A stretch of DNA of 64,000 bases, from the NCBI GenBank assembly GCA_045647885.1, contig JAZRMX010000037.1, positions 51,633 to 115,632 of the forward strand, given 5' to 3'. The DNA comes from HGM04593 sp045647885 (GTDB taxonomy: Bacteria > Bacteroidota > Bacteroidia > Bacteroidales > Bacteroidaceae). Made by a program: the position numbers and the translations under genes. Positions 52,582 to 62,045 of the stretch are shown here, piece by piece (the stretch's first letter is position 1; each line of letters begins with the position of its first letter). A model generated the notes under the pieces. That model was not told where the DNA came from and ran no database searches. It saw nothing but the letters and a program-made list of their open reading frames with translations.

Positions 52582-53701
52582 AGTAGGAATACTAACACTT
52601 CCTTTACACACCAATTATGGTGGCATATTACAAAATTTTGCACTGCAACAGGTGCTAAAAAAACAAGGACACAATCCTGTAACTATAAACTACAATTATA
52701 TTGTTAAATTACCATTAGCAACAAGACCACTTATTTACTTAAAAAACATAGTCCTACGCTATATACTTAAAAAAGAGGTTACCGTATTCCCTGATATCGC
52801 ACTAAACAAATTACGTAAAGTTCAACGACAAAAAACTGATTTATTTATAAAGGAATACATTGATTGCATATATATAAAATCAACCAAACAACTAAATTCA
52901 AAAGAATACAAATGCTTAATCGTTGGTAGCGACCAAATTTGGCGGCACGCATACAACGAACGTTTTCCTGGAGTTAGCAACTCTTTCCTGGATTTTGCAA
53001 AAGATTGGAATGTGAAACGTATTGCATACGCTGCATCATTCGGTACCGACGAGTGGGAGTATAACGAAGAGGAAACCAAAATATGTAGCGAGCTTGCACA
53101 AAAATTCGATGCAATAAGTGTGCGCGAGGCATCTGCTGTAAATATCTGCAAAAAACGATTGGGGGTTGATGCTATGCACGTACTCGACCCCACAATGCTA
53201 CTCACCGCGGAGGATTACAAGAAACTATTCATAGATGCCGGAACGCCGCAAAGCCCCGGTAATCTTATGTGCTACATACTTGACCCGAGTAACGAAACCA
53301 ATAACATTATTAAACTTGTTGCAAAAAGTCACAAACTAATATCATTCCATACAAACTCACGAGTAGAAGATGACACTGCACCCATAGAGGAAAGGGTGCA
53401 ACCACCTGTCGAAAACTGGTTGCGTGGTTTCCACGACGCCCAATATGTGATTACAGATTCATTCCACGCATGCGTTTTTTCAATACTTTTCAACAAGCCA
53501 TTCATCGTTTATGGCAACAAGGTGAGAGGTATGGCGCGTTTTAATTCACTTCTGTCAATTTTCAATTTACAAGACAGGCTTGTTGCTACACCACAAGAGG
53601 CAGAAACTGTAATAAACAAAGCCATAAACTGGGAAGAAGTGAACAATATACTCGAGGAGTGGCGAGAGAAAAGCAACAACTTCCTCAAGGCACATCTTTA
53701 A
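52568..53701 (+). CDS. Polysaccharide pyruvyl transferase family protein
   Basis: This 377-residue protein shows LPLHTNYGGILQNFALQQVL, CLIVGSDQIWRHAYN and ITDSFHACVFSILFNKPFIVYGN, the pattern of the CsaB/WcaK-like family that transfers pyruvate from PEP onto sugars as a ketal. Not all members have been shown to do this. It overlaps the Fe-S protein gene by 14 nt. The 362-nt gap that follows contains the inverted-repeat element. Confidence 0.9.
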   Translation: MESNKVGILTLPLHTNYGGILQNFALQQVLKKQGHNPVTINYNYIVKLPLATRPLIYLKNIVLRYILKKEVTVFPDIALNKLRKVQRQKTDLFIKEYIDCIYIKSTKQLNSKEYKCLIVGSDQIWRHAYNERFPGVSNSFLDFAKDWNVKRIAYAASFGTDEWEYNEEETKICSELAQKFDAISVREASAVNICKKRLGVDAMHVLDPTMLLTAEDYKKLFIDAGTPQSPGNLMCYILDPSNETNNIIKLVAKSHKLISFHTNSRVEDDTAPIEERVQPPVENWLRGFHDAQYVITDSFHACVFSILFNKPFIVYGNKVRGMARFNSLLSIFNLQDRLVATPQEAETVINKAINWEEVNNILEEWREKSNNFLKAHL

Positions 53702-54063
53702 AAGAAGAAACACTGAGAACTGTTTAATTTCACAAGAAAACTTGCTATTTTAAACAAAAATCAAGGTTTTTTTGAAGAAAATTGCCCAAACCTCTTGACA
53801 AAGGCTCAAAAATGTTGTAATATTACAAAACGAAAAGCAATCGACGCTATTTATATATCAAAAACAGCAGGAGAAAAGTAGAAAGCCCCTGCGACGATGA
53901 AAAGAAGGTGCAATGTCCTGTTTACTTTTTGTAAAGGATAATCACCACACAAAAGCAACACTTTCCTTATGCGCCATTTCGGCGCTGTACGAAAAGTAGC
54001 TATGCAGGCTTGCACCTCTTTCATCGAAGTCTTCACCACCACCTTTAATCATTATCCGTTTTT
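53702..54063. other. Intergenic gap within the polysaccharide locus
   Basis: No supportable gene. It has a short AT palindrome (TGTAATATTACA, 53815-53826) and the nested inverted-repeat element at 53895-54026. A minus-strand frame of 63 codons across the element has no family likeness and is probably chance. Confidence 0.55.
53895..54026. repeat. Nested inverted-repeat element, about 130 nt
   Basis: The outer arms are CGATGAAAAGAAGGTGCAA (53895-53913) and TTGCACCTCTTTCATCG (54010-54026), nearly complementary. Inside are two small perfect hairpins: TTTAC-TTTTT-GTAAA (53921-53935) and GCGCC-ATTTC-GGCGC (53971-53985). The likeness of the arms continues weakly inward. It could be a structured RNA or a mobile or repeated intergenic element. 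Confidence 0.6.
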
Positions 54064-55011
54064 ATGAACGAGAGAATTGGCGTTATCGTCCCTGTTTATA
54101 AAACCGAAAAGTATGTTGCCGAGTGCATAGAAAGCATACTTGCGCAAACGTATACAAATTTTCGTCTTATCCTTGTCGATGACGGCAGCCCCGACAATGC
54201 AGGGGAAATATGCGATGAATACGCAAAAAAAGACTCGCGTATAACTGTCATTCACCAAGAAAACGCAGGAGTAACCCGCGCAAGAGCTGCCGGTGTAGAA
54301 GCTGCTAACGATTGCGAATGGATAACATTTGTGGATAGTGATGACACAATCCCTAACAACGCATTTTCATTATATAATATTAATTTAACTTATGCAGATT
54401 GCATCTATGGGAACATTACAGTTTTTCATAAAGACCTACACCAAGAAGAACTATACAAAACTAGTGGATTAATTGCAACGAGCAACATTATATCTTCTAT
54501 TTTAAAGTTCGAAAGAAAATTTAGTTGGGAGTTATGGGGTAAATTATTTAAGAAAGAACTTCTATGTAAAGAGCTATTAGATGTTGATAAGAATATTAAA
54601 GTTTACGAAGATTATATAATTATATTAAGAATTCTAAAAAGAGTTAAGAAAGTAAATATAATCAACAATATCACATACAATTATATCTACAGAGAAAATA
54701 GCGCAACATCACAATCTTGGTGCTCTTATAAATACATCACAAAACTTAGTGGTATTATAGCAAAAGAACATTCAAAGGACTTTCCAACAGAAACATTCAA
54801 AGGAAAATGCCAAATGCTTGGATGGATTATAAACGACAAAGAATTAAATAATAAAAGTGAATGGTTTGTAGAACTCCTAAATGAATGCAAGAACTATAAA
54901 TTAGGTCGTTTGGAACGAGTTTTGATAGTAATTGTCAGATTATGTAAAAACGCAAGAATTAGAGTTCTTTTATGGAATTATGTGCTAAAATTAAAAAACA
55001 TAAATCTATAG
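54064..55011 (+). CDS. Glycosyltransferase family 2
   Basis: This 315-residue GT-A protein has IGVIVPVYKTEKYVAECIESIL, LVDDGSPDNAG, and the DxD in FVDSDDTIP. Further on, RKFSWELWGKLFKKELL fits the family. It adds a sugar to the lipid-linked repeat. Base composition changes within the gene: bases 54181-54240 hold 31 of 60 G/C, and 54601-54660 hold 10 of 60. The start follows the 362-nt gap, so a local promoter is possible but I see no consensus one. Confidence 0.92.
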   Translation: MNERIGVIVPVYKTEKYVAECIESILAQTYTNFRLILVDDGSPDNAGEICDEYAKKDSRITVIHQENAGVTRARAAGVEAANDCEWITFVDSDDTIPNNAFSLYNINLTYADCIYGNITVFHKDLHQEELYKTSGLIATSNIISSILKFERKFSWELWGKLFKKELLCKELLDVDKNIKVYEDYIIILRILKRVKKVNIINNITYNYIYRENSATSQSWCSYKYITKLSGIIAKEHSKDFPTETFKGKCQMLGWIINDKELNNKSEWFVELLNECKNYKLGRLERVLIVIVRLCKNARIRVLLWNYVLKLKNINL

Positions 55012-55024
55012 CCTAACAAATACA

Positions 55025-56167
55025 ATGATAATTAAACCTGAAATAACACTTTTTACTTGTGGCGATTCAAGAGATATTTCAACTTGGTCCAATGTGCCAT
55101 ACCTTTTTGCAAAAACATTAGAAAGCAAAGGGTATACTCTGCATAGAATTGATATTTCGCCTAATAAAGTTCTTAATCGTTTATTCAACACTTCGGCTTT
55201 TATCATTTTTAAGAAATGCCTTAAACTAAAAGCCTGCCCAGAATTTCACAGAACCAGGTTACATCGATTTATAATCTATCGCAGAATTAAAAAAGCAACA
55301 AGAAAATACCCTAATACTAGTCTTAACCTTTTTCTTTCATTTGCTTTCTACAACAAATATAGTAATAAACCTAGTATTTTGTGGTGCGACTGGACAGACA
55401 GAATCGTCATAGAACGTTTGGGGCGTAAACCTGCTTTTTATGAAGAAAAATCACTAAGACACGAAGATTATGTAATGCAAAAAGCCGATTTGGTTTATAC
55501 AATGTTTCCTGTATGTAAAGAGCATATGGAAGAGCTATATGGAAGAAAGATTGTTTATCTTAATCGCAATGTTGTCAATACAGTATTTAACGGCGAATTT
55601 AATATTGAGAACACAATAAAAAACAGATATAAATCTAATACGATACTATTTATTGGAGGTATTAAGTATATTGGAGCAGCCAAAGAACTTATAAAAAGTG
55701 TCAAACATCTAAACAAAGATACCGAATCCTATAAACTGCATATAATAGGGATAACAAACGAACAAATTAAAAATAATGACGAGAATATTATCTGTCACGG
55801 ATATTTAAGAAAAAATATAGAAAGAGAGAGAATTTTATATTATCAGTTATTACATAGTTGCAAGGTGCTTGTAAACCCAGCACAACAATGGGGAGGGTAT
55901 AGCTCTTGCATTGAAGCAATGTTCTATGGAACACCGATTATTGTTGCGCCATACGACGATTTTGTAAAAGAATTTAGCAGGGATATTAACTTTGGTTATT
56001 ATTATAACGGAAAGAACCTTATAGATTGTATCGAAAAGGTCTTGTATGCGAAAGAAGACGAATACAGGAATTTATGTATAAACGCAAACAAATTAGTTAA
56101 AGACTATACTTGGAATAATTATATCAATGATTTCCTAAACTCGTTAAAAGAGGAGAATGTAATTTAA
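55025..56167 (+). CDS. Glycosyltransferase (GT-B, family 4-like)
   Basis: This 380-residue protein is AT-rich in codon use. The C-terminal half has NTILFIGGIKYIGAAKELI, a donor-binding-like LVNPAQQWGGYSSCIEAMFYGTPIIVAPYDD with the E of the EX7E pattern, and VKDYTWNNYINDFL. The N-terminal half is weakly conserved, with LWCDWTDRIVIER in place of the common first domain. I assign a retaining GT-B sugar transferase; donor and acceptor are unknown. It lies 13 nt after the GT2 gene. Confidence 0.82.
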   Translation: MIIKPEITLFTCGDSRDISTWSNVPYLFAKTLESKGYTLHRIDISPNKVLNRLFNTSAFIIFKKCLKLKACPEFHRTRLHRFIIYRRIKKATRKYPNTSLNLFLSFAFYNKYSNKPSILWCDWTDRIVIERLGRKPAFYEEKSLRHEDYVMQKADLVYTMFPVCKEHMEELYGRKIVYLNRNVVNTVFNGEFNIENTIKNRYKSNTILFIGGIKYIGAAKELIKSVKHLNKDTESYKLHIIGITNEQIKNNDENIICHGYLRKNIERERILYYQLLHSCKVLVNPAQQWGGYSSCIEAMFYGTPIIVAPYDDFVKEFSRDINFGYYYNGKNLIDCIEKVLYAKEDEYRNLCINANKLVKDYTWNNYINDFLNSLKEENVI

Positions 56168-56196
56168 AGACCATTCGCCACAATACAAATAACAAT

Positions 56197-57207
56197 ATGA
56201 AATCACAAAGAAATCAAAGCCTTGAACTATTAAGGATTTTATCAATTTTATTTATTATCTCGGGGCATATTGGCGGGCGCAGCAATATCGAAAGTTTCTC
56301 ACCATTCGCCACTATTGCACCACACGCAGTTAATTGCTTTGTCCTTATATCCGGCTATTTCCTTATTACAGCAAAATTTAAGTTTGAACGTGTACTTCGT
56401 ATAATAATTGAAACAGTCTTTTACACATTCTCAATCACACTTATTTTATTTCTATTTAATAAAGCAAGTTTAGAAGACCTCTGCAAATCTATATTTCCAT
56501 TCGCACCTACAAAATTCAGTTATTGGTTCGTAAATAAATATGTCGCGCTTATACTATTGTCACCATTCATACAAAAAGTATGTACTGCTATTACCAAAAA
56601 GCAATACCGGATTTTGCTTGGTAGCCTTCTTCTATTAAGTTCTACACTATTCTTGATTTTCCCATTTGGCGAGTTATTTGGCAATGGGTTCTCACTAATA
56701 TGGTTCATAACACTCTTTATCACAAGCGGTTATATACGATTATATTATAATGGGGGGGTAAAATGTACTACTTGGGGTATTGGTATTATAGCTTTCCTTA
56801 TTGTCTACAACCTTTGTGCAATATATTTAAAAGGATATATAAACCTTGAATATAATTCCATAATAACATACATTCTTGCATTATGTACATTTATGTGGTT
56901 TAAAGAAATTAAGATTTCAAATAATGGAATTATAGGAAAAATTACTGCATTTATCGCACCACACGTTTTTGCAGCATACCTAATTCACGAACAGGGATTA
57001 TTAAGAAATTTGCTACAAATTGATTTATGTAGGGAACTTTCCGGATATTTGCCAAACGGAATTTATATATATGTATTCTCTATAACAGTATTGCTATTGG
57101 CGGTAATAATAGATAAAGGAAGAATTATACTTTTTGAAAAATTAAAGATAGAAGAGCTTACTACAAAACTATCGACACACATAAACAAGCTATACAATGA
57201 GCCCTAA
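56197..57207 (+). CDS. Acyltransferase 3 family membrane protein
   Basis: This 336-residue AT-rich gene encodes about ten membrane helices with the motif LELLRILSILFIISGHIGG (Arg and catalytic His) and NCFVLISGYFLI. It probably O-acetylates a sugar of the polysaccharide. It overlaps the following glycosyltransferase gene by 11 nt. Confidence 0.88.
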   Translation: MKSQRNQSLELLRILSILFIISGHIGGRSNIESFSPFATIAPHAVNCFVLISGYFLITAKFKFERVLRIIIETVFYTFSITLILFLFNKASLEDLCKSIFPFAPTKFSYWFVNKYVALILLSPFIQKVCTAITKKQYRILLGSLLLLSSTLFLIFPFGELFGNGFSLIWFITLFITSGYIRLYYNGGVKCTTWGIGIIAFLIVYNLCAIYLKGYINLEYNSIITYILALCTFMWFKEIKISNNGIIGKITAFIAPHVFAAYLIHEQGLLRNLLQIDLCRELSGYLPNGIYIYVFSITVLLLAVIIDKGRIILFEKLKIEELTTKLSTHINKLYNEP

Positions 57208-58267
57208 AATAACCTTCATATTTCCCCACCCCGTAGATGGCCCCACCGGTGGCTACAAGGTTGCATACGAATATGCCAACCGTCTTGTTGCCGACGGATA
57301 CAGGGTAAATATTGTATATTCAGGTTCACTGTTTTGGAAAAAGAAGAGCCTTTATTTCAAGCTCACAAACTGTGTAAGATATATACAGCAATTATTCAAA
57401 GGTTATTCTTGCCGCGGGTGGTTTGCACTCGACAAACGGGTAAAAGAACTCTTTACACTCTCGCTTAACTACCGCCACGTTCCAAAGAGCGACATATATA
57501 TCTGTACATCGCCTTATACTGCTATGTATGTTAAGGACTACCCCACAGAAAACAAATTCTACTTTATACAAGGCTATGAGAATTGGGGAACAGTAACCGA
57601 TGAGATATTACGAAAAACATACCATTACCCTCTTAAAAAGATTGTTGTATCCGATTGGCTGGCAGAAATAATGAAAGAAGAGGGTTGTGACTATACCATA
57701 ATAAAAAACGGATTCGACTTCAATTACTTTAAAAAAAGCATAGATATTGCCGAGAAAGAGCGATATACCATATCAATGATGTATAGCCCAACACCTTTAA
57801 AAGGGTGCGAATTTGGTTTTGAGGCTTTAAACAAAGTAAAAGAGAGATTTCCACTGCTACACGTGAACTTATTTGGAGTAAGCGAAAAACCAAACAATTT
57901 ACCTGAGTGGTATTCGTATTACCAAAAACCAAACAAAGAGACGCACAACTATATATATAATACCAGTTCCATTTTTCTTGCCACGAGTAATAACGAGGGA
58001 TGGGGATTAACAATTGGCGAAGCTATGATTTGCGGCGCAGCAGTGGTGTGTACCGACAATCACGGCTATCGCGAAATGGCAATAGATGGAGAAAATGCTC
58101 TTATATCACCAATAAAAGATGCACAAGGCCTTGCCAACAACATTATAAAATTGTTTGAAGACAATGCACTGCGACAAAAAATCGCCACAAACGGCAACAT
58201 ATTCATACAACAATTCAACTGGGAGTGCTCGTACAAAAAACTCAAGCAAACACTGAAACTGCAATGA
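57197..58267 (+). CDS. Glycosyltransferase family 4
   Basis: This 356-residue GT-B protein starts ITFIFPHPVDGPTGGYKVAYEYANRL. The C-terminal half has MYSPTPLKGCEFGFEAL, LATSNNEGWGLTIGEAMICGAAVVCTDNHGYREM (with the EX7E motif) and ALISPIKDAQGLAN, typical of family 4 with retention of configuration. It overlaps both neighbours (11 nt upstream, 4 nt downstream), so it is translationally coupled in the operon. G/C is higher than in the preceding acyltransferase gene. Confidence 0.92.
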   Translation: MSPKITFIFPHPVDGPTGGYKVAYEYANRLVADGYRVNIVYSGSLFWKKKSLYFKLTNCVRYIQQLFKGYSCRGWFALDKRVKELFTLSLNYRHVPKSDIYICTSPYTAMYVKDYPTENKFYFIQGYENWGTVTDEILRKTYHYPLKKIVVSDWLAEIMKEEGCDYTIIKNGFDFNYFKKSIDIAEKERYTISMMYSPTPLKGCEFGFEALNKVKERFPLLHVNLFGVSEKPNNLPEWYSYYQKPNKETHNYIYNTSSIFLATSNNEGWGLTIGEAMICGAAVVCTDNHGYREMAIDGENALISPIKDAQGLANNIIKLFEDNALRQKIATNGNIFIQQFNWECSYKKLKQTLKLQ

Positions 58268-60168
58268 AACTCGCCTCGTTCGACATTTTTGACACTACGC
58301 TCATACGCAAATGCGGGCGCCCCGAGAATATATTCTATCTTTTGGCCGGCCGTTTATACCCCTGTGACCAAGAAAAAAGAGATAAATTCTTTTGTTGGCG
58401 CAGAAAAGCCGAGCAACTTATCGCACCTCACATAAAAAAACGCGAAATAACCATACAGGACATTTACTCGAGCGAGGCATTAAACGATTTCTGTGAATAC
58501 ACAAGCGCAGAGCTAATCGCAGCAGAAAAGGCTGTAGAAAGCGAGAATCTAACCGCCAACCCAGAGATAAAGACTATAATTGAGGGGTACAGAGAGAGAG
58601 GTTACACAATCTGCTTTATATCGGATATGTACCTCGACTGCACATTCCTTGCAAGCGTTCTTAAGAAAGAAGGTTGCATTAAAGAGAGTGAAAGAGTATA
58701 TGTTTCTTGCGAAGAGGAAGCAAGAAAATCGAGCGGAGCATTATACGATAAAGTACGCAGCTATCTCGCCCCAACAGAGTGGGAACACTATGGCGATCAC
58801 CCCATAAGCGATATAAAAAGAGCCGAAGAAAAGGGAATAAATGCCCATATAGTGAGCACTGCCTACACCGAGGCCGAAAAACTATTAGCAATAAATGGAC
58901 AACAGCAATTCGCCAAAGAGTTGTCGTGCCTGGCAGGGTTGCAGCGCACCGTAAGAGTAAAACTCGGCGACAACCCCTATACACGCCTCGCAGCTGATTA
59001 TGTTGCGGCCACATATGTTCCATATGTAAATTTTGTTCTACGCAAAGCTGAGGAACAAAAGATAAGAACGCTTTACTTCCTATCACGCGACAGTTACATA
59101 CTGCAAAAGATTGCTGAAACACAAAAAGGGAAATACCCCAATATTGAATTCAAGTATCTTTTTGTATCACGCAAAGCACTCTTACTGCCATACTTAAAGG
59201 ATGCGACTGCCGAAAAATTCCTTGCCATACAGGACAAGAATACAATAATTGGCAAAAGTGTGGAAGAGCTTCTCGCCACATTCGAGATTAACACCACAAC
59301 GCTGAAAGAAGAATACGGCATATCATTTCGGTTCAAGAGAATAAGCAACCAAGAAGAACAAGAGGATTTCCTTTCTAATATTTTTGGCAACAAAAGCACA
59401 TTCCGCCCACAGCTACAAAAGCTATGCAACAAAAAACGTGAAATTTTCAACGCATACTTGACACAAGAGGGTGTAACAGGTGGTAAAAAAACAGCAATGG
59501 TGGATGTTGGCTGGTTAGGAACAACCCGCCTGATGATAAACAGCATTCTGCACGAGGAAAGAGAGCCTAATACTCTTTTCTTCTATTATGGGGTAAGAGG
59601 CGATGTGCTGGGAGATGAGTACGGTATGTTCATCACATATTTCAGCCCCAACGAATTAAGTACAGAACTAACAAGCATTGTTGAGAACTACTTTTCAGCA
59701 TCACCATATCCCTCGACCATAGGCTACAAAGAAGATGGCAATAAGATTGTACCACAGTTCAAGGCGGGTGAGGAATTTGCTCATAATAACATAACAACAG
59801 CCAACGCTTCGGTTTCGGCACACATTGCAGAAGAGGTAGAAAAGATTGAATTCTTCAACGAAGAGGTACAAAGAGTGTGGAGTAAATCGTCGGCAAAAGA
59901 ACTTTTGACACTCAAAAACAAGGATATAGACCTCACCCCACTTTGCGAAGCCGAAATTTTCGACGGAAAGTGCTTTGTGAGAAGACTATCGCAAAAAGAA
60001 CTATTTAAAATAATGCTGACAGGAGGAAGAGTCACTGCCTTCGACAAAGCAAGCATAAGACTCACCGTGGGATACAAATTCTTCCCGCTAATATGGAAAA
60101 TATGTTGCGCAAGCGGCAATTTGCGCCGTTTCCTCTATTTGAATTTCATACAAAAAGCAAAGAAATGA
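58264..60168 (+). CDS. Long HAD-domain protein of the polysaccharide locus
   Basis: The ATG at 58264 overlaps the GT4 stop as ATGA and starts MKLASFDIFDTTLIRKCG. All four HAD motifs are visible in the first 210 residues: DIFDTT, CFISDMYLD, a Lys in ARKSSGALYDK, and HYGDHPISDIKRA. The remaining 420 residues form a second domain (YFLSRDSYILQKIAE, AMVDVGWLGTTRLM) that I cannot name. Such long HAD proteins occur in capsule and O-antigen loci. Whether the HAD half is a phosphatase or a binding module is not known. Confidence 0.85.
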   Translation: MKLASFDIFDTTLIRKCGRPENIFYLLAGRLYPCDQEKRDKFFCWRRKAEQLIAPHIKKREITIQDIYSSEALNDFCEYTSAELIAAEKAVESENLTANPEIKTIIEGYRERGYTICFISDMYLDCTFLASVLKKEGCIKESERVYVSCEEEARKSSGALYDKVRSYLAPTEWEHYGDHPISDIKRAEEKGINAHIVSTAYTEAEKLLAINGQQQFAKELSCLAGLQRTVRVKLGDNPYTRLAADYVAATYVPYVNFVLRKAEEQKIRTLYFLSRDSYILQKIAETQKGKYPNIEFKYLFVSRKALLLPYLKDATAEKFLAIQDKNTIIGKSVEELLATFEINTTTLKEEYGISFRFKRISNQEEQEDFLSNIFGNKSTFRPQLQKLCNKKREIFNAYLTQEGVTGGKKTAMVDVGWLGTTRLMINSILHEEREPNTLFFYYGVRGDVLGDEYGMFITYFSPNELSTELTSIVENYFSASPYPSTIGYKEDGNKIVPQFKAGEEFAHNNITTANASVSAHIAEEVEKIEFFNEEVQRVWSKSSAKELLTLKNKDIDLTPLCEAEIFDGKCFVRRLSQKELFKIMLTGGRVTAFDKASIRLTVGYKFFPLIWKICCASGNLRRFLYLNFIQKAKK

Positions 60169-61013
60169 AAATAGCCACCATAATACTAAACTACAATAGT
60201 TCGACCGACAGCAAAAGATGCATAACCGATTTGTTGCAGCAACAAGAGATTGAACAAGAGATTATTGTTGTGGACAATTGCTCACGCGCCGAAGAACGCG
60301 AGGCGACCGAGAGCATCTGTAAAGAGACTGGCACAACATTTATCGCCAACGCCATAAACGACGGCTATAATGCGGGTAATAATGTGGGGCTCCGTTATGC
60401 TGCGGAAAAGGGCTATGAATATGCCCTTATTGCAAACCCCGATATGCAATTCCCACAAGGAGATTACTTGAAAAAACTAATAAAGCCAATGCTCAACGAC
60501 AACGAGATTGTTGTTTGCGGTAGCGATATTGTAGGCCTCGACGGACGCCACCAAAGCCCTATGTACCGCGATGGAGATTGGCGTAGCAGTTGGGGGTGGA
60601 TAAGTGATTTCTTTAAGAAGAAAAATGCCGAAACATACGATTTTATCGATAATTTCACCACAAGCCACTACTGCTCTAAAATAAGCGGTTGCTGCTTGCT
60701 TGTAAACCTAAACTTCATTAAAAGCATTGGTTTCTTTGATGAATACCCAATGTTATACTGCGAAGAGGCGATACTTGGCCGACAAGTTGAGAACGCAGGA
60801 AAAAAGATGTTTTACACAACCGAAGCGCAAGCTGTGCACGCTCATAGAAAAAGTGAAAAAGGCAACCCAATACCACGTTTCAAGCAATGGAGGCGTTCAA
60901 GGCTCTATTTCATAAAAAAATATAGCGGCGACACCGTCTTTGGAAAATTTATGGCGTGCCTTTCGATGAGAATGTATATGGGAATAATGATTATATTAAG
61001 CAAAATAAGATAA
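60165..61013 (+). CDS. Glycosyltransferase family 2 (rhamnosyltransferase-like)
   Basis: The ATG at 60165 overlaps the HAD gene as ATGA; the earlier in-frame ATG at 60093 would add 24 unrelated residues. The 282-residue protein has ATIILNYNSSTDSKRCI, IIVVDNCSR, NDGYNAGNNVGLRYA, ALIANPDM with the metal-binding DxD-like position, and GCCLLVNLNFIKSIGFFDE. This pattern fits the GT2 group with dTDP-rhamnosyl or similar transferases. It overlaps the next gene by 1 nt. Confidence 0.9.
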   Translation: MKIATIILNYNSSTDSKRCITDLLQQQEIEQEIIVVDNCSRAEEREATESICKETGTTFIANAINDGYNAGNNVGLRYAAEKGYEYALIANPDMQFPQGDYLKKLIKPMLNDNEIVVCGSDIVGLDGRHQSPMYRDGDWRSSWGWISDFFKKKNAETYDFIDNFTTSHYCSKISGCCLLVNLNFIKSIGFFDEYPMLYCEEAILGRQVENAGKKMFYTTEAQAVHAHRKSEKGNPIPRFKQWRRSRLYFIKKYSGDTVFGKFMACLSMRMYMGIMIILSKIR

Positions 61014-62038
61014 TGCCTAAAGAAATAGTACAAAGAGCAAATTACATTGATGCCGTAAAAGGCCTAGCAATCCTGTGTATTACTTTTCTGCATTTTGAAC
61101 AAGGAGTCATTCCGCAGTGGCTGAATGTTTGGATTGGAATGTTTATGATTAGCACTTTTTATTTTACATCGGGATGGATAACAAGTTTACAGAGCAAGAG
61201 CATAACACCCAAAGATTTATTCAAAAAGAGAATAAAGCAGTTGGGCATACCTTATCTGTGGTTTAGCGCACTAATTATTGCGTTCGACATAATTTGGTGT
61301 CTTTTCGGGTTTATGGAGACACAAATTCTATTGCGCGATATATATAAAACGATAACTTTGCGAGGTATAGGAACTCTTTGGTTCTTACCAGTGCTTTTTA
61401 TTGGTGAGTTTATTTTCTGCACAATAAAAAACAGCAAACACAAGTTGATTCTTGCTACCGTAGGAATTATAATTGTACTCACCACTCAATATCTGTATTA
61501 CGAAATATGGGGGGCAATAAAAAACGAATCAACATTCAATAGACTTATAGATGCCCCCTTGCAACCCATTGCACAAGGCGTAATGTCGTGGCCAATAATT
61601 GCGATAGGTTTTCTTTTTGCAAAATATATTTGGAAAGAGGTATACAAACTTAAAAAGACTTTTATTTTACTTATCGGGGTTGCGATTATATCATTCAGCA
61701 TACTCTTGATAGTTGCCCCACCATTTAAGTTATATTATATAAACGGAGTATTGAGTAATTTCTTACCGGCTGTGGGTTTTATATGCCTCTTTGTTGCTTT
61801 AGGTGAGAAAAACCATATAAGCCGTTTCTTTACTTTTTGGGGAATAAACTCGCTTATACTTATGTGCACACACTACAGCATAACAATGGAAATTTTCAAA
61901 ACCCTTAATGCCAAGTTCATTCACACAGGTTTTACAGGCTACACAACCATCATATATTTTATTATTACAATATTGGTTACATATCCCCTAGTATGGTTAT
62001 TCAATCACAAACTAAAGTTTATGATTGGAAAAAAATAA
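61013..62038 (+). CDS. Acyltransferase family membrane protein
   Basis: The ATG at 61013 shares one base with the preceding stop (TAATG). The 341-residue protein has RANYIDAVKGLAILCITFLHFEQ (Asp, Lys-Gly and His of the family), GMFMISTFYFTSGWI, and about ten hydrophobic helices. It probably acylates a sugar of the surface polymer; the acceptor is unknown. It is AT-rich, and the polymerase gene begins 7 nt later. Confidence 0.87.
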   Translation: MPKEIVQRANYIDAVKGLAILCITFLHFEQGVIPQWLNVWIGMFMISTFYFTSGWITSLQSKSITPKDLFKKRIKQLGIPYLWFSALIIAFDIIWCLFGFMETQILLRDIYKTITLRGIGTLWFLPVLFIGEFIFCTIKNSKHKLILATVGIIIVLTTQYLYYEIWGAIKNESTFNRLIDAPLQPIAQGVMSWPIIAIGFLFAKYIWKEVYKLKKTFILLIGVAIISFSILLIVAPPFKLYYINGVLSNFLPAVGFICLFVALGEKNHISRFFTFWGINSLILMCTHYSITMEIFKTLNAKFIHTGFTGYTTIIYFIITILVTYPLVWLFNHKLKFMIGKK

Positions 62039-62045
62039 TGTTACA

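Noticed and set aside
53851..54042. 63-codon minus-strand frame across the inverted-repeat element
   Set aside because: It covers the palindromic structure, has no family likeness I can defend, and faces against the operon.
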